Positions 46,701-59,188 of a stretch of DNA of 64,000 bases are shown one piece after another. This stretch comes from Ustulina deusta (Eukaryota > Ascomycota > Sordariomycetes > Xylariales > Xylariaceae). Position numbers and translations under genes: made by a program. The notes below the pieces were generated by a model. It searched no databases. It was not told the DNA's origin and saw only the letters and a program-made list of their open reading frames with translations. Position 1 is the first letter of the stretch. Each line of letters begins with the position of its first letter. The stretch is taken from positions 186,001 to 250,000 of the forward strand of contig JAJNNX010000043.1 in NCBI GenBank assembly GCA_023159155.1, given 5' to 3'.

Positions 46701-47334
46701 GTCGGTTATCTATCCCCTGCTCACGGTATAAATACAAAGAATATTTACTGGCGAATCTAGTATGCTCGGTATCGAAATCGGAAAAGTGGACGAACGAGGG
46801 GCTCATCCATGACATGCGACAGCCCTTAGGGTCGCATTGGAGATTGGCAGAAGAATACACTATCGATATCAGCAGCGCAATGCCAGCCATGGTCGTGAAC
46901 AAGGTCCATAACGAGATGACCCAGGGACTTTTAGGTTGGAATTGACGGCTCCTGAGCTTCCATGCTGGCGGCTTGTCGTGACCTGTGCTTATGTCGCCCG
47001 AGGTTTTAGCAGCAGTAGGAGATGCGCCCGATTCATTCTCGCTGGCGCTATTTCGCGCTTGGGATTGCTGCCAGTTCAATTGGCCATTCGAGATGCGGTT
47101 TCGCGCAGCAGATGTCGGCGGGGGCGAGTCGTGAGATTGGAGGCTGGCAGAGGCGACTTTCTTGGACGCGGCATTGTCACGAGTTCGGGAAGCCTTGACA
47201 GGAGCATCGGCACTGTCTTCGGACGACCCGGACGAGCGCCTCTGCATCGAGGAGGAGGAAGCTCTCGCGAGCGTCTCCGTGCTGTGTGTGGTCGAGGGCG
47301 TGAGGAGAATGCGCCGGCGTGGTACGTCGCTCAA
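43784..47334 (-). CDS. BST1: GPI inositol-deacylase (BST1/PGAP1)
   Basis: ER lipase that removes the acyl chain from inositol of the GPI anchor, needed for ER exit and quality control of GPI proteins. Exons 47334-46696 and 46639-43784 with a 56-nt intron; 1164 aa. A Ser-rich cytosolic tail (about 145 residues) precedes a signal-anchor (WVISLWTLFTTMAGIALLIS). The PGAP1-like alpha/beta-hydrolase follows with VLFIPGNAGSYKQVRS and the nucleophile elbow LGHSMGGIVAR (Ser at about residue 322). Catalytic-domain features continue to DHQAITWC. A luminal beta-rich part and about eight C-terminal membrane helices complete it. Removing the intron joins NRPK to VRGIPVLFIPG, a conserved junction. With MCD4 it is one of two GPI-pathway genes in the window. 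Confidence 0.93.
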
Positions 47335-49986
47335 GTGACGGTGATTCGGTGTGGATTCGGTCGTGCGACGCTCTCACTGGGCGTCGGCGTCACAGGTCTC
47401 GAGAGACGGCTCCTGACACGGGTATAGGGGGTTGCGCAACGACGACTCCGGCGCTCCATGTGCGAGCCAAGAGGGATTGGGGGCCGTTGGTCGGGGGATC
47501 GAGACCGCGCACTAGCGTAGGTAATCGGTAGAGGCACAAACTATCCGACGCGCGGCGGGTTCTTGGCCTCGTCTGTCTCGGCGGTGGCACAGGAAAAAGA
47601 CAGCAGGGCGGCAATAACAATGTGGAGCTTTGAAACGAGCGTAATGTCCGGGGAGTGGTATCCCGGATCGGCCTGGAATGAGAGAACAGTATCGAGTGTA
47701 GGTAGTGAGGGTAGCTACCTGAGAGCAAAGACGCCCGACGCCGCCAGTCGTGTGGTGATGGTCCTGTCGAGACGGTCGAGGGGGGTTGGCGGCTCTGTGT
47801 TTTTGGTTTTTTCTTGTCGTCCCTCCCTTCTTTCGTCCGCTGGGTACCGTTGCCTATCTCGCTGCAAGTGTACTAGGTACATACTCCATACAGGTAGGTG
47901 CACTGGTACTATCTCCTGCTCGTTGCCACTGCGCTACACTATATACTACCTTGGGTACTAAGTAGTAGGTAGTCAGTCACCTGCAATTACCTAGTCTCCT
48001 TTTCACTACTTAGATCTACCACGCACAGTTGCCGCAGGAAAGCAGGATTTATTGAGTGGATTGACTAGGTGGCTCAGCTCTAATACTCCGCTAGCGTCGT
48101 GACGGCCTGCAGTACCTATGTGGTCTACTAGGTACCCCTGCCATTTAAGATCTTCGGAAAGTACCTGCACTACTTTAGTTTGGATGGTATGCATCTTTTG
48201 GCGGGATTCGCCGGCCGTCCCGCCCAAATCATGAATGAAGCTCATGACGTGTACAGTATTTATAAGCGACATGTAAATTTGATAGATCTGAGATGTACGA
48301 TTTGTTTTATAAGAGTAATGTTGATAGAGACAGAGAGAGAGAGAGAGAGAAGAGAAGAGAAAAAGAAAGCAATATATTTTCGTCGATGCATGAATCACGA
48401 TCTAGTGCCCATTTCCGCTATGCTAGTCATTAGGCTGTTTTGCCCTGGTGAGAAAAGCTTAGCCACTGTCCTCAACGACACGAACCTAGCAGTATGTAGC
48501 CTTGTATATACCGTAGTGTGTGCGCTTAGGATAGTGTAGTGCAAGTATACTACTGCCTCCGCCCGTTCTACATTTTCCTCTCATAGAGTGAGTGTACTGA
48601 AGGTGTCCCGCGCGACCCGATAAGCATCTCGACTTGGCAGCAAGAGCTTTTCGAGATTCCGTTGTGCTCATTATGATGTGAGCTTGCTTGTGTGAACGCG
48701 ATGTAACCTTTCGTACTCACGAGCCGAGGGGCAGAACACGAGAAAGTCCTACCACCAAATGAGATGCCTGCACTGAACTGCAGTGTCGTGGGGCTGAGTC
48801 GAACGGGGCGCGTCAAGATAGCAGTGCGACGAAGTGAAGATAAGTGTACATTGTAGCGAGCGGCTTACACGCGTGGTGATGGTGTCGAGATTACCTAGTG
48901 TGCTTCGGCAGGACTGACTGCAGATCCATGACCCCGTCACGTCATGCAAGTGTCAGTTTGCGTTTGCGCGATGCATCCTTATCCGAGCAGAAGGCGAGTA
49001 AACCGTGAGACCAAGGTATCTTCCAGCTCTCACAATGGCTTCATCATCGAGTTGGCCCTGGCGAGAACTCGTCATTGCGAGGTGATATTTCTTTTTCTCC
49101 CCCGTGCGCTTAATCAGGTGGCTGAGTTGTTGCACGCCATTCTGAGCACATATGTGAGCGGCTGTTGTCTGTGGTGTTCGTGTACCAGTCGGCAATAGAG
49201 AAAAGCTGGGAAGCTGGGGTGACATGTACAATGTTTAATACGGCAAAATTAACACTGTGCATTGCCATGTTCGGTATATGAGAGAGGCTCCAATGAGGCT
49301 TAACGAAAGGAAAGCTTTATGTACCTAGGTAGGTAGTTTACTAGCTTGCAGTTCCGCTTAACCGTTGGAAGTATTATACCAAAGACTGGTATTCTCACAA
49401 CTTATCCTGTTCAAACAAGGCATCAGCAGGTGCATCTTTTACCGTGGTCCGAAGACATGGCGAGCATGGAATTACAGCTTGCCTTAGACTTGGGGAAACA
49501 AGAAAGAAAGAAAGGCCTTGTTTTGCCAAAAGCAAAAGCGATAATTGTGTCTTTCTAATTGAGTTCGTATACCGTTGGTGGGCTGACGCATAATTGGCTG
49601 GAGGGCTAGTTAGCTGCTACCTAATTCTAGTCATGGTTTGAGCCACAGCACCAGCCACAGTGGGGTTCAGCCTCAACAAAACCAATGGGCTCATTATGGG
49701 CTTCTAAGACTCTGGCGGGTGCTTCAGAGTAACGCCGTCGAGACCGATGACGACGAGTCAACTTTCCTTCGCTGCACAATTGGTTACCAGATGAAGCGAT
49801 TGGCACTTGAAGTAAAGACAGTGCCTGGTCTCCCTCCGCCTACCTGAAGAGGTCCTTTTTCAAGGTTGGCCGTCTGCTCTCTGATCAAGCAGCCGATCCT
49901 GCTGTGCTTACCTACCCCTACACCAAGGTACATGTGGCATTCATCCGCCCTCAAAGGACTGAAGCGTTCGCTAGTGTAGGCCATCT
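47335..49986. promoter_or_regulatory. Divergent 2.6-kb region between BST1 and PMS1
   Basis: Carries both promoters. Dense TACCTA/TAGGTA islands lie at 47695-47720, 47870-47995, 48110-48140 and 49320-49340. A GA-rich run is at 48331-48370. The frames here (for example 48006-48398 minus, 48180-48539 plus) are overlapping and featureless. No gene or RNA is recognised. Confidence 0.5.
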
Positions 49987-52900
49987 ATGGCGACTATCAA
50001 GCCCATCGAAGCTAAAACAGTACGTAGCTTGTCGTTGCGGTTTGGATGGCCGGGCTTTCTCATCACTAACCTCGCCCAAGATCCATCAAATTCAATCCGG
50101 CCAGGTCATTGTCGATCTATGCTCTGTCGTCAAGGAGCTGGTAGAAAACAGCATAGATGCGGGTGCAACTAACATCGGTGAGTGCGCATGACTCTAGAAA
50201 AGGCGGCTATCGGATCGACTAACGAATGCTTCTTCAGAGGTTCGTTTCAAGAACCAAGGACTAGATGCCATCGAGGTTCAGGACAATGGCTCCGGTATCT
50301 CCAAGGAAAATCACGAAACCTTGGCGCTGAAGCATTACACCTCCAAGCTATCCACCTACTCGGATCTGGAATGCCTTGAGACTTTTGGCTTCCGCGGAGA
50401 GGCACTGTCATCTCTCTGTGCTCTCTCCAAGTTTTCAGTCACTACATGCCTGGCATCAGATGCCCCCAAGGGGTCGAGGTTGGAATTCGAAGCATCTGGG
50501 AAGCTACGCAGTACGGGCGTTGTCGCTGCGCAAAAGGGCACTACAGTGCTGGTTGAGGGTCTGTTCCACAATTTGCCCGTGCGCCGTCGCGAGCTTGAGC
50601 GGAACATTAAACGGGAGTGGAATAGAGTCCTAGGTGTCCTCAACCAATACGCATGCATTCAGACTGGACTTAAATTCTCTGTATCACAACAGCCAAATAA
50701 AGGTAAACGCATGGTTTTGTTTTCAACAAAAGGAAATCAAACTACACGCGAAAACATCGTGAACGTTTTTGGAGCAAAAACTTTAGCAGTTTTGATCCCG
50801 TTGGATCTGGAACTTGAGTTGGCGCCTACCAATACGAGCCAACGACTCACAGCCCGAGGCGACAGCCAAGCTAAGCTTATTCGAGTTCGAGGACATGTGT
50901 CTCGCCCAGCGCATGGCGAAGGACGACAGACTCCGGACAGGCAAATGTTCTTCGTCAACGGCCGTCCGTGTGGGCTACCTCAGTTCGCCAAAGTTTTTAA
51001 CGAAGTGTACAAGTCTTATAACGCTTCCCAGTCCCCTTTTATCTTTGCGGATATCCAGCTTGATACTCACCTCTATGATGTTAACGTTAGCCCGGACAAG
51101 CGAACCATCCTACTCCACGACCAAATTCGGATGCTGGACAACCTTAGAGAGTCCCTCAGCACCTTGTTTGAATCACAGGATTACGCACTCCCGACCTCAC
51201 AACTCCAGACACCAAGGCAATCCCTTCTTCAACGGCTTTCTCCGAGTAAACAAGACACGCCCTCTCCCGAAGCAAGCACGAAGCCTTTGACTTCGATTAG
51301 ACATGACTTCCGCAAGGGATCAACCCCTACAGGTGGCGAATCAAGAGCGGAAGGTGGGGACGTGGAAGTTACCGACGATGGCAGTGCGCAAGCTACTCAC
51401 GGGAGCAATTTAATCAGCCGTTGGATCGAGCGGAAGTGCGACCTACGTGAGAATTCCGGGGCGAAAGGCAATAGAGTGATAGAAAGTGCTCACAAAGGGA
51501 ACCATGATCCAGACGGAGACTCTCAATATCCGCCCTCCCCGAGCGTTGAACAGGAGGAGCCACTCCCAAATGGAGAGTCGAGTGAGATCTCAGATCGTGT
51601 CGAGGATTTTCGGGCACGTCTCGAAAAGTTGAGGGGCAGGGATAGTGATGAGACCACGAACAGGTCCACACTCACCAAGGGCGCTTCGCCGGAGCCTCTG
51701 ATTCCCTCTCTAGCTCCTCTACCTCGTATAACGGATATTAACTCTAACAAAGCCTATCCTTCCATATCGGCAAAGCGGCCCTCGCCAGAAGTTGCTACCA
51801 TCACAATAGGAGATCATACTGTTACGAGCATCATCGGTTCAGCACCTAAAAAGCAGCGACTTGACACCCAACAAACCCGGGATCCAGCTGCGCGAAAAGG
51901 TGCGAAAGCACCGGTACCTGTACCTTCTTTTAATGGGCGGTTGACCCAAATGTTCGCCGCACAAGCGCACCGGTCACAGTCGGATAAGAGGCAAATTGTG
52001 GTCACCCCAGAGGTGCAGGATAACCCACAAGATTCAGATTCTTCAAGTGAACATTTATTCGTGACCGACGATTCTGGAGGGGAAAGTGATAACGAATGCA
52101 CTGTCGATATACTAAGCAGAATTGGAGATCAGGACAACTCTTCTCCCCAGGGCTTGCAGGCGTTCGAGGCAAACCTTGAGGAAGAGGCAGAGACTGAGCC
52201 AACATATCCAGCCAGCCGTAGCGATATTAAAGACAGAGATGGGGAAAATGAAGAAGCGAAGGAGGACAGCGACAGTGATGAAAGCATCGAGAATGGCCGA
52301 GTTGTCGAAGAGACAATTTCAGAGGAGTCGCAAAAACGCACCCAGAGTTTTGTCAAAGGTGGCACCAAGAAGAAAGATGCTACTTATAATCTTCAACAAA
52401 CGCTGCATGTGGATGGAAAGCTTATCTGCGATGCTGTGGCTTTGCAACGAGAGAATATCTCTCGTACTTTTTCTAACCCAAGGGCAATACTAAAGACCGA
52501 CCGCCTTGATGCCGAAGATGCTGAAGAGAAGCTGTCCTTGACCATATCAAAGTCAGACTTCGAGAAAATGAAGATCATAGGGCAGTTCAATCTAGGATTC
52601 ATATTAGCCTCCCGCACAGCCGAGGAGAGTTGCATGGGTACGCTAGGCGGGAGCGGTAGAGACGATGAGCTATTCATTATTGATCAGCATGCAACAGACG
52701 AGAAGTATAACTTCGAACGGCTACAGGCTAGTACCGTCGTGCAATCCCAGAGACTGGTCCACCCCAAGACGCTCGAGCTCACAGCTGTTGAAGAAGATAT
52801 CGTACAACAAAACATCGATGCCTTGGAAACAAATGGATTCATGGTCAGCTTCGATGATAGCGGTGACCAGCCCGTCGGAACTCGGTGTCAGTTGCTTAGT

Positions 52901-53281
52901 CTGCCATTGAGCCGAGAAACCACCTTCTCCCTCACCGACCTAGAAGAACTCATCTCGCTCCTCCAAGATCATCAATCCACATCAGCTAAAACGGTCCCAC
53001 GACCGTCCAAGGTTCGCAAAATGTTCGCGATGCGCGCTTGTCGAAGCAGCGTGATGATCGGGAAATCCCTGTCAACCAAGCAGATGGAGAAGCTTGTCCG
53101 ACATATGGGTGAACTCGACAAGCCGTGGAACTGCCCACATGGGCGGCCAACCATGAGGCATCTGTGCGGCTTAGGTGCATGGGACGATTTAGGCTGGAAA
53201 GAAGGCGATAGCCTCGATGGAAGCAGGGCATCGCCTATAAATTGGGGTGCTTATCTTGGGGAGGGCGGGGATCTGGAATAG
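49987..53281 (+). CDS. PMS1: MutL homologue PMS1 (mismatch repair endonuclease)
   Basis: Nuclear mismatch repair protein, partner of Mlh1 in MutL-alpha. Exons 49987-50019 (33 nt), 50081-50177 and 50238-53281, introns 61 and 60 nt; 1057 aa. The first exon gives MATIKPIEAKT, and splicing continues IHQIQSGQVIVDLCSVVKEL. The GHKL ATPase motifs are ELVENSIDAGA, VQDNGSGIS and FGFRGEALSSL. A long acidic disordered linker (about residues 350-780) leads to the C-terminal domain with FNLGFILAS and the endonuclease motif DQHATDEKYNFE (D859), plus RACRSSVMIG and NCPHGRPTM, which complete the metal site. Catalytic motifs look intact. The first-exon Met is short but conserved, and the next in-frame Met (50321) would remove ATPase motif I. 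Confidence 0.95.
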
Positions 53282-54124
53282 GAATCATGTCCACCATCTG
53301 TAATCTATTTGTATTGCTTAGGATTGCGCTTGGCGAGGAGCATATTTGTCGTATGGATATACCCTTCAGTACTATAGCATCAGGCCCCTGACTTGCTAGG
53401 AAATATGTTAAGATAGTTTGTATGAAAACCCGGACAGTAGTGTATAGGTGGGTCGTAAGTCTATGTGTTAGCTTGCTAGTTGCTTGGCAGCAGAAGATAA
53501 ATATTGTTGTGATAGGAACCATGAGACACTACTTAGTTTAACAGAATTATTTGTCGGTTCTACCTATGCCGGTTATAGTATCCCGCTCAGTTGATGGCTG
53601 CTAAAGCCGGGAACACTGACTCGACGACTGTGAGTCCTTAGCCTGCACACTGGTGCGTTTTGTATGAGATGCTTCACTATTCCTTAACCCGGGCGAGCTT
53701 ACCCGTTAACCCGGGGAGGGCCGCAGTTATCAGCAACGGGGTTAGGGAAAACGGTGACTTGGCGGCTTAGGGTTATGTCCGACATCACAACGGAATTTCC
53801 TCTGAGCGATATCAAGGATCACGATCCTATGATTGATAATCAACTAACCGGTCCGTAAAACTGGCAGGCTGGTGAGAATACGCGGGATACGTGTTAGACA
53901 GGTTTACTAGAGGCCGTTCGACTGTCTAACTCATGGACTATAAAGCTAGGCGTTCCCGGTTGTATACAAAAAACCAGCGTAGAAGATGAATACCGAGAAA
54001 ATATCAGCTCCAATCTCGAACTAAGTCATTCTGACTTCAAATTCTGCCTCGCTTCTAGCTCTATCTCGGCCTTGTCCCAGAAAATTTCACTATCCCTTTA
54101 ATTCTTCAGCTCTACGTATCCATC
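53282..54124. promoter_or_regulatory. Upstream region of the glutathione S-transferase gene
   Basis: PMS1 3' flank and GST promoter. Near 53686-53720 TTAACCCGGG occurs twice (CTTAACCCGGGCGAG and GTTAACCCGGGGAGG). The 100 bases before the ATG are CT-rich (a pyrimidine-rich leader with ATCTCGGCCTTGTCCC). No gene seen. Confidence 0.45.
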
Positions 54125-55063
54125 ATGTCTAAAGCCTCCCTCAAGCCGATCACCGTGTGGGGACATGAAATCGGCCCCAACCCTCTCAAAGTCCGAATGG
54201 TGCTCGAAGAGCTGGGGCTACCCTATGATTTCAAAGTCGTCCCGTTTGAAGACATGAAGAAGGAACCGTTCATCAAGGTCAACCCCAATGGCCGTGTGCC
54301 GGCAATCGAGGACCCCAACACCGGCCTCACGCTCTGGGAGTCCGGCCCCATTGTCGAGTATCTCGTCGAGCAGTACGATAAAGACCACAAGATCTCCTAC
54401 GACACCTTCGCTGAAAAGTACCTCATCAAGCAGTGGATCGGGTACCAGATTTCAGGTTAGGATTTCCCCGGTTCTATACTCAATGAATCTATTCATCACC
54501 CCCCGCCCCCCCCTGGGACACCGTCACCATTACTCATCGGTCCTGCGGCTAATATAACTCAACCGTTAGGTCAAGGACCATACTATGGACAGGGCGTCTG
54601 GTTCTCATTCTTCCACCACGAGAAACTGCCCTCGGCCGCCGAGCGGTACTTCAAAGAGGCAGAGCGCGTGCGTTCCGTGGTAGACCTGCACCTCTCTCGC
54701 CAGGCAGGCGAGAAGCAGGGCGAAAAAGTAGCGGAAAAGGACGTCTGGCTCGTCGGCGACAAATGCACCGTGGCGGACCTCAGCTGGTTCATCTGGGAGC
54801 AGATTATCGACTTTACGATGACCCGGGTCGGCTCTCCGATCGAAAAGGTGAGGGAATCCCCTTTTTTGTCGCAGCTTCCGTTTTCCTACATGGAAATTGT
54901 GGAAAGTCTGCGTATAACTTGGCTAATTTTAACTCAGGGCAAGTACCCTCACTATGAGGCCTGGTACAAGAAGATGGAGGACCGCCCTACTGCGCAACAG
55001 GCCATAGAGAGCAGGAATGAAGGTCTGAAGCATCTGCATCTTCCTGTCCAGCCCGAGAAATAA
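54125..55063 (+). CDS. Glutathione S-transferase, URE2-like (GstA type)
   Basis: Cytosolic detoxifying enzyme that joins glutathione to electrophiles. Exons 54125-54455, 54570-54847 and 54938-55063 (introns 114 and 90 nt); 244 aa, usual length. The N-terminal thioredoxin fold has ITVWGHEIGPNPLKVRMVLEE, then NPNGRVPAI (cis-Pro) and WESGPIVEYL (glutathione site Glu-Ser). The C-terminal helical domain has QGPYYGQGVWFSFFHHEKLPS and GDKCTVADLSWFIWE (the conserved N-capping Asp motif), ending in a short tail. Splice junctions restore QISGQGPYYG and SPIEKGKYPHYEAWY, both family-like. Whether it acts in xenobiotic defence or nitrogen or oxidative signalling cannot be told. Confidence 0.92.
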
Positions 55064-57568
55064 AAAGGCCGCAATGAGATGATTGAAACTCGGATATTGT
55101 AGATAGAGAAAGCTAGATAATAAGCCTTGACTAAGTACCTAGTCAGCATGAATGAGGAGAGTGATGGTACGGAGGCTTTGGAAAGATCGTCCCGTGCAAG
55201 CGGAACTCAGGGCGATATGGATCCGGAGATTATGTACATTTCGAGAAATTGGCGGTGATATATGTAGTACTCAGAAAACCTAATATTCAGAGAACTGAGC
55301 AGGTAATTAGTGCGAATCGCTATGGCCTTGCTCCCAAGCACCCGGAAGCCTGTATAGGGCGTGCGAATTGCCGTGACGAATAGCCCCGAACTACCGACTA
55401 ACACACGGCCATGTCTCGCTTGTTTCTCGCTTTGTTAAATATACGTCGGGGAGATGCCACGCTTTCAGGGCTATCTGAAGTCACACAGATCTCATTTCGT
55501 GATAGTTGGAAGTAACTTAACTTTTCGTAGGAGACTGTTATGCCATCCCCCCATCCCTCTCTTTCTTCTTTCCTTTTTTCAGGTTTACAATAACTTCGGC
55601 GTTTGATTTATCCCCCCTCCCCCTTTTATTCGATGAATACGTGAAGCGGCACGTCGGCCATGCTGTATACTGGCGCTCTCTCAAGGCCCCGAGGGGAACA
55701 TTTCGGATACATCTTTAGCTTCAACTCATAGCTACATCTTTAGACATGCCAAGCCGCCGGAATAGCAATCAGGATTAGAGGCTGGGGAGTAGCACCTCCG
55801 TATCCAAAACATGGGCTTAGCAACGAGCCACGTGGATCTTACTCTGCAAGGATGTATATTTACTGATTTCGTCAAGATCACAATGCACAAGTCAAGGTAT
55901 AGGTGTATTGCGAATATGTTGTTGTAATTCTGCAATGGGTGATCTCTGCTCACAATATCCAAACCCCCTTCTTTCTTTTATTGAAATCTGTGCTAAGACA
56001 CACATAGAGGCATGTTTTTTCGGTAACGATTTGGTCCTACCCCGAGATCAGTGAGCGGACTTCGGGGGATCTGGCTGGCGAATTCAGTAAGAATATAGAC
56101 TGTGACCGGAGCCGTGAGAATGGCTTCGAGTCGGGTGGCTACGCTGGCGCCGGGATAATCATAACACCACCTGAAAGGTCCCCCCCTATAGAACTAATTT
56201 ATCAAGAATCAAGTCTCTTGGATCCTTAGTATGTGCGGGTTGATGGGCTCAGGGCGTCGTAGATGGGCTTCGGGGAAGGACTTGAAGCTCCCCGAATAGC
56301 TCCTTAAATAGCTCGGCTGGATTTTGATAGTGATATAAAATCTTACGGTATATTCGCGTCAATTTCTATAATAATTACGAAGTTGTGTTAATGCGCTTCA
56401 CAACCATTGGACCAAAAGAGCCACGAATAATTCTAGGATTAGCTGGGTATACTGGAGAAACGCCCGTGTTACCCAATGACATCATTAACACACCAGTTGG
56501 AGCTTGTTTTGCACTATTTTTGGCTAGCTACCCTCTAGTCACAACTCCACCGTGACAGTGCTATATCACTATCAAGCCAAGTAACTAACCTTGAAGCTTC
56601 TTAGTTTTTCTGGGCCTGTAGTACGTACTGTACATGGGCAGTACTCGCCTTGCCTTTCTTGTAACTTAGCCTCTTTGAGCGTGCGTTACTACTGTAAAAC
56701 GCAAGAGGTTGCTTTTTTGCCGGTTGAGGGAGTGTTGTTAAAAGAGCAGCCCCTGCGAGTTCTATCTATGCGCCCGATCAATTTACTGCAGAGGCATTTC
56801 CTTTTTGCTTGAGGATTGTGATAATGTCCACATTTATAGCTGGCTGTGATAGACTGTCTCACCTAACAGAGGGGCTTGGGTAAAAACTGCCAAATAGGGA
56901 AGAACACTGCATGCTGCGAGGTAACATTTCGAGTTGTTAGGTTGTACCATGCATGGCGTCGTACATGAGGAGCTTCGGGGTGACCCATCTTCCTTGCGGA
57001 GCGCATACCACGTTGCTCCCATGTGTGTTGGGGATTTTCCGATAGGATATGGTGATGGGATGATCAAAGGGTGGAGGTGGTGGCCTCTTTGTTAGGTAGG
57101 ATAGCGTTGGAGATGAACACTGATGACCAATAGAGTATCTCGAGTTGGTAACAAGTGGCCATCAAATGGAACCTTGAACTTCTACTTGGACGAAACCAAC
57201 AGTTAGCATTGATGCTAGCTTAGAAATATACCAGCCTAGTCTACCTACCTGGGTGTCTCGGCAGACCCGGTCCCTCCACCACCAAATCGTGGCTGGTTTA
57301 GCACTCGCCATTCATCACCACCTTCTTTACTTACTAGATGTGATCTGCCAGTCTTACGTTAGTCGGATATCCGATTCTTTTATTTGCTTGAACGACCCCT
57401 CTGGCTGTTAGTAATATGTTCCCGAATAAATCTCGCCTTACAGCCGCCGTAATCTATGAGTCCATCAGCTACAAGCTAGACGAGAAGGACCTGATCTAAC
57501 ATACGTACCGACCATCAACATATCATTACTGATATCTCATATCATATTACCATTGATTTGCGGGCACG
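55064..57568. other. 2.5-kb intergenic stretch, no gene seen
   Basis: Neighbours both run on the plus strand. Frames reach only about 80 codons and lack features. It includes TACCTA-type motifs at 55135 and 57240 and CT-rich runs near 55550-55625. No tRNA or 5S rRNA signature was found by eye. Confidence 0.45.
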
Positions 57569-59188
57569 ATGGCGCCCCACAGCGTCCAAGATGAAGGTCC
57601 GGCCGACCTGGAGCAGAACTTGGGCGATACTGAAATCCGGCCGCCATCCCCACCTCCAATGTCGGCGGAGCCGCCACGACTCCTCGTCGTCGGTGCGGGA
57701 TCTCGTGGCCGCACATATGCTAGATGCTCTCTCCAGTCGAGCAACGGCGTAATCGCGGCAGTTGCCGAGCCCGACGACTACAAGCGTCAAGATTTCGGGG
57801 CCAAGTTCATATGGGGTAAGACAGCGCCGCCAAACGGATCAAGCTTCAGGGACTGGAAAGAATTTGTTACTTGGGAAATAGATCGCCGCAGACGACAGGA
57901 AGCGGGCGAGACTGTTTCAGAAGGCGTTGATGCGGCATTTATTTGCGTGCGAGACGAGATGCATTTTGATGTAGTTATGGCCCTTGCACCACTTGGGCTT
58001 CACATCATGTGTGAGAAGCCACTCGCCACCACACTTGCGGATTGCACTAAAATATACCGCACATTGGCCTCACTACAAACGCCCAAGGTGTTCTCCATTG
58101 GGCATGTGATGCGCTATTCACCTCACAACATGATGTTGCGAAAGCTGCTGCTCGAAGACAACGTCATTGGCGACATTCTCAGCGTGCACCACACAGAGCC
58201 GGTAGGGTTCTGGCACTTTTCGCATAGCTATGTGCGTGGAAATTGGCGAAAAGAATCTGTCACGGCCCCGTCACTGCTCACCAAGAGTTGCCATGACATT
58301 GACCTCCTCCTGTGGCTCCTGTGCTCGCCTGCACCTGGGTCGCAGGCGCCTGAACATCTGCCGTCATCGGTCACATCCACCGGCTCGCTGCAATTCTTCA
58401 GAAAGAGCAGAAAGCCCAAAGCAGCAGGCAATGCGACCAACTGTCTCAGCTGTGCAGCTGAGCCGGACTGCTTGTACTCTAGCAAGCGAATCTACGTCGG
58501 CCCGAAACACATGGGAGTCGAGACTGGCAACATCAGGTGGCCTCTCAGCATCGTCCTTCCGGACATAGAGAGCTTCGGCGGCGACATGGACAGGGCGAAA
58601 GCCGCAGTACTGGGCAAGCTCGCCGAAGACTACGACAGCTCGACGCCGCAGCAGGTCATAGACGGCAAGAACTGGTTTGGCCGCTGCGTGTTCGAGTCGG
58701 ACAACGACGTCTGCGACGAGCAGGTCGTCGTACTGACTTGGGAAGACGACCCACGGCCTGATTGCAGCGCGACTGCGAACGGCGCGCGAGGCGCCAAGCA
58801 GGCGACGTTCCACATGATTGCGCAGACCAAGAAGCAGTGCCAGCGGTACACGTACGTCTACGGCACCTCGGGCGAGATCTACGCAGACTCCAAGACCATC
58901 ACCATCGAGGATTTCCGAACCGGCGAGACGACGACGCACCAGCCCCAATTGGAAAGCCTCGGACATGGTGGCGGCGACCACGGGCTGACGCGGCAGTTCG
59001 TCCTCGCTGTGGACCGGGTCAAGAACGGCGGGTGGAAGGCAGAGAGCGCCCAGCGCGAGTTCGTCGGATGCAGTCTGGAGGAGATCATCCGCAGTCACGC
59101 GATGGTGTTCGCAGCCGAGGAGGCGAGGAGGGCCGGGAAGACGGTTGATTGGAAGGCCTGGTGGGACGAGAATGTCGGCGCAATGTAA
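57569..59188 (+). CDS. Gfo/Idh/MocA-family NAD(P)-dependent oxidoreductase
   Basis: Intronless 539-aa protein. The N-terminal Rossmann fold begins LLVVGAGSRGRTYAR (about residues 38-52) and continues to CEKPLA with the catalytic-type Lys150. The C-terminal alpha/beta domain carries SVHHTEPVGFWHFSHSYVRG, then KSCHDIDLLLWL (the HD of the usual active site) and GGGDHGLTRQF. A Cys-rich insertion (CLSCAAEPDCLYSS) is notable and could be structural or metal-binding. The first 30 residues are Pro/Glu-rich, and a later start at MSAEPPRLL (57659) is possible. Substrate unknown: members act on inositols, sugars or biliverdin. The coding region is visibly GC-richer than its flanks. Long antisense frames (58364-59098) are shadows. 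Confidence 0.88.
   Translation: MAPHSVQDEGPADLEQNLGDTEIRPPSPPPMSAEPPRLLVVGAGSRGRTYARCSLQSSNGVIAAVAEPDDYKRQDFGAKFIWGKTAPPNGSSFRDWKEFVTWEIDRRRRQEAGETVSEGVDAAFICVRDEMHFDVVMALAPLGLHIMCEKPLATTLADCTKIYRTLASLQTPKVFSIGHVMRYSPHNMMLRKLLLEDNVIGDILSVHHTEPVGFWHFSHSYVRGNWRKESVTAPSLLTKSCHDIDLLLWLLCSPAPGSQAPEHLPSSVTSTGSLQFFRKSRKPKAAGNATNCLSCAAEPDCLYSSKRIYVGPKHMGVETGNIRWPLSIVLPDIESFGGDMDRAKAAVLGKLAEDYDSSTPQQVIDGKNWFGRCVFESDNDVCDEQVVVLTWEDDPRPDCSATANGARGAKQATFHMIAQTKKQCQRYTYVYGTSGEIYADSKTITIEDFRTGETTTHQPQLESLGHGGGDHGLTRQFVLAVDRVKNGGWKAESAQREFVGCSLEEIIRSHAMVFAAEEARRAGKTVDWKAWWDENVGAM

Noticed and set aside
58364..59098. 244-codon minus-strand frame
   Set aside because: Antisense shadow of the GC-rich oxidoreductase gene; no domain.
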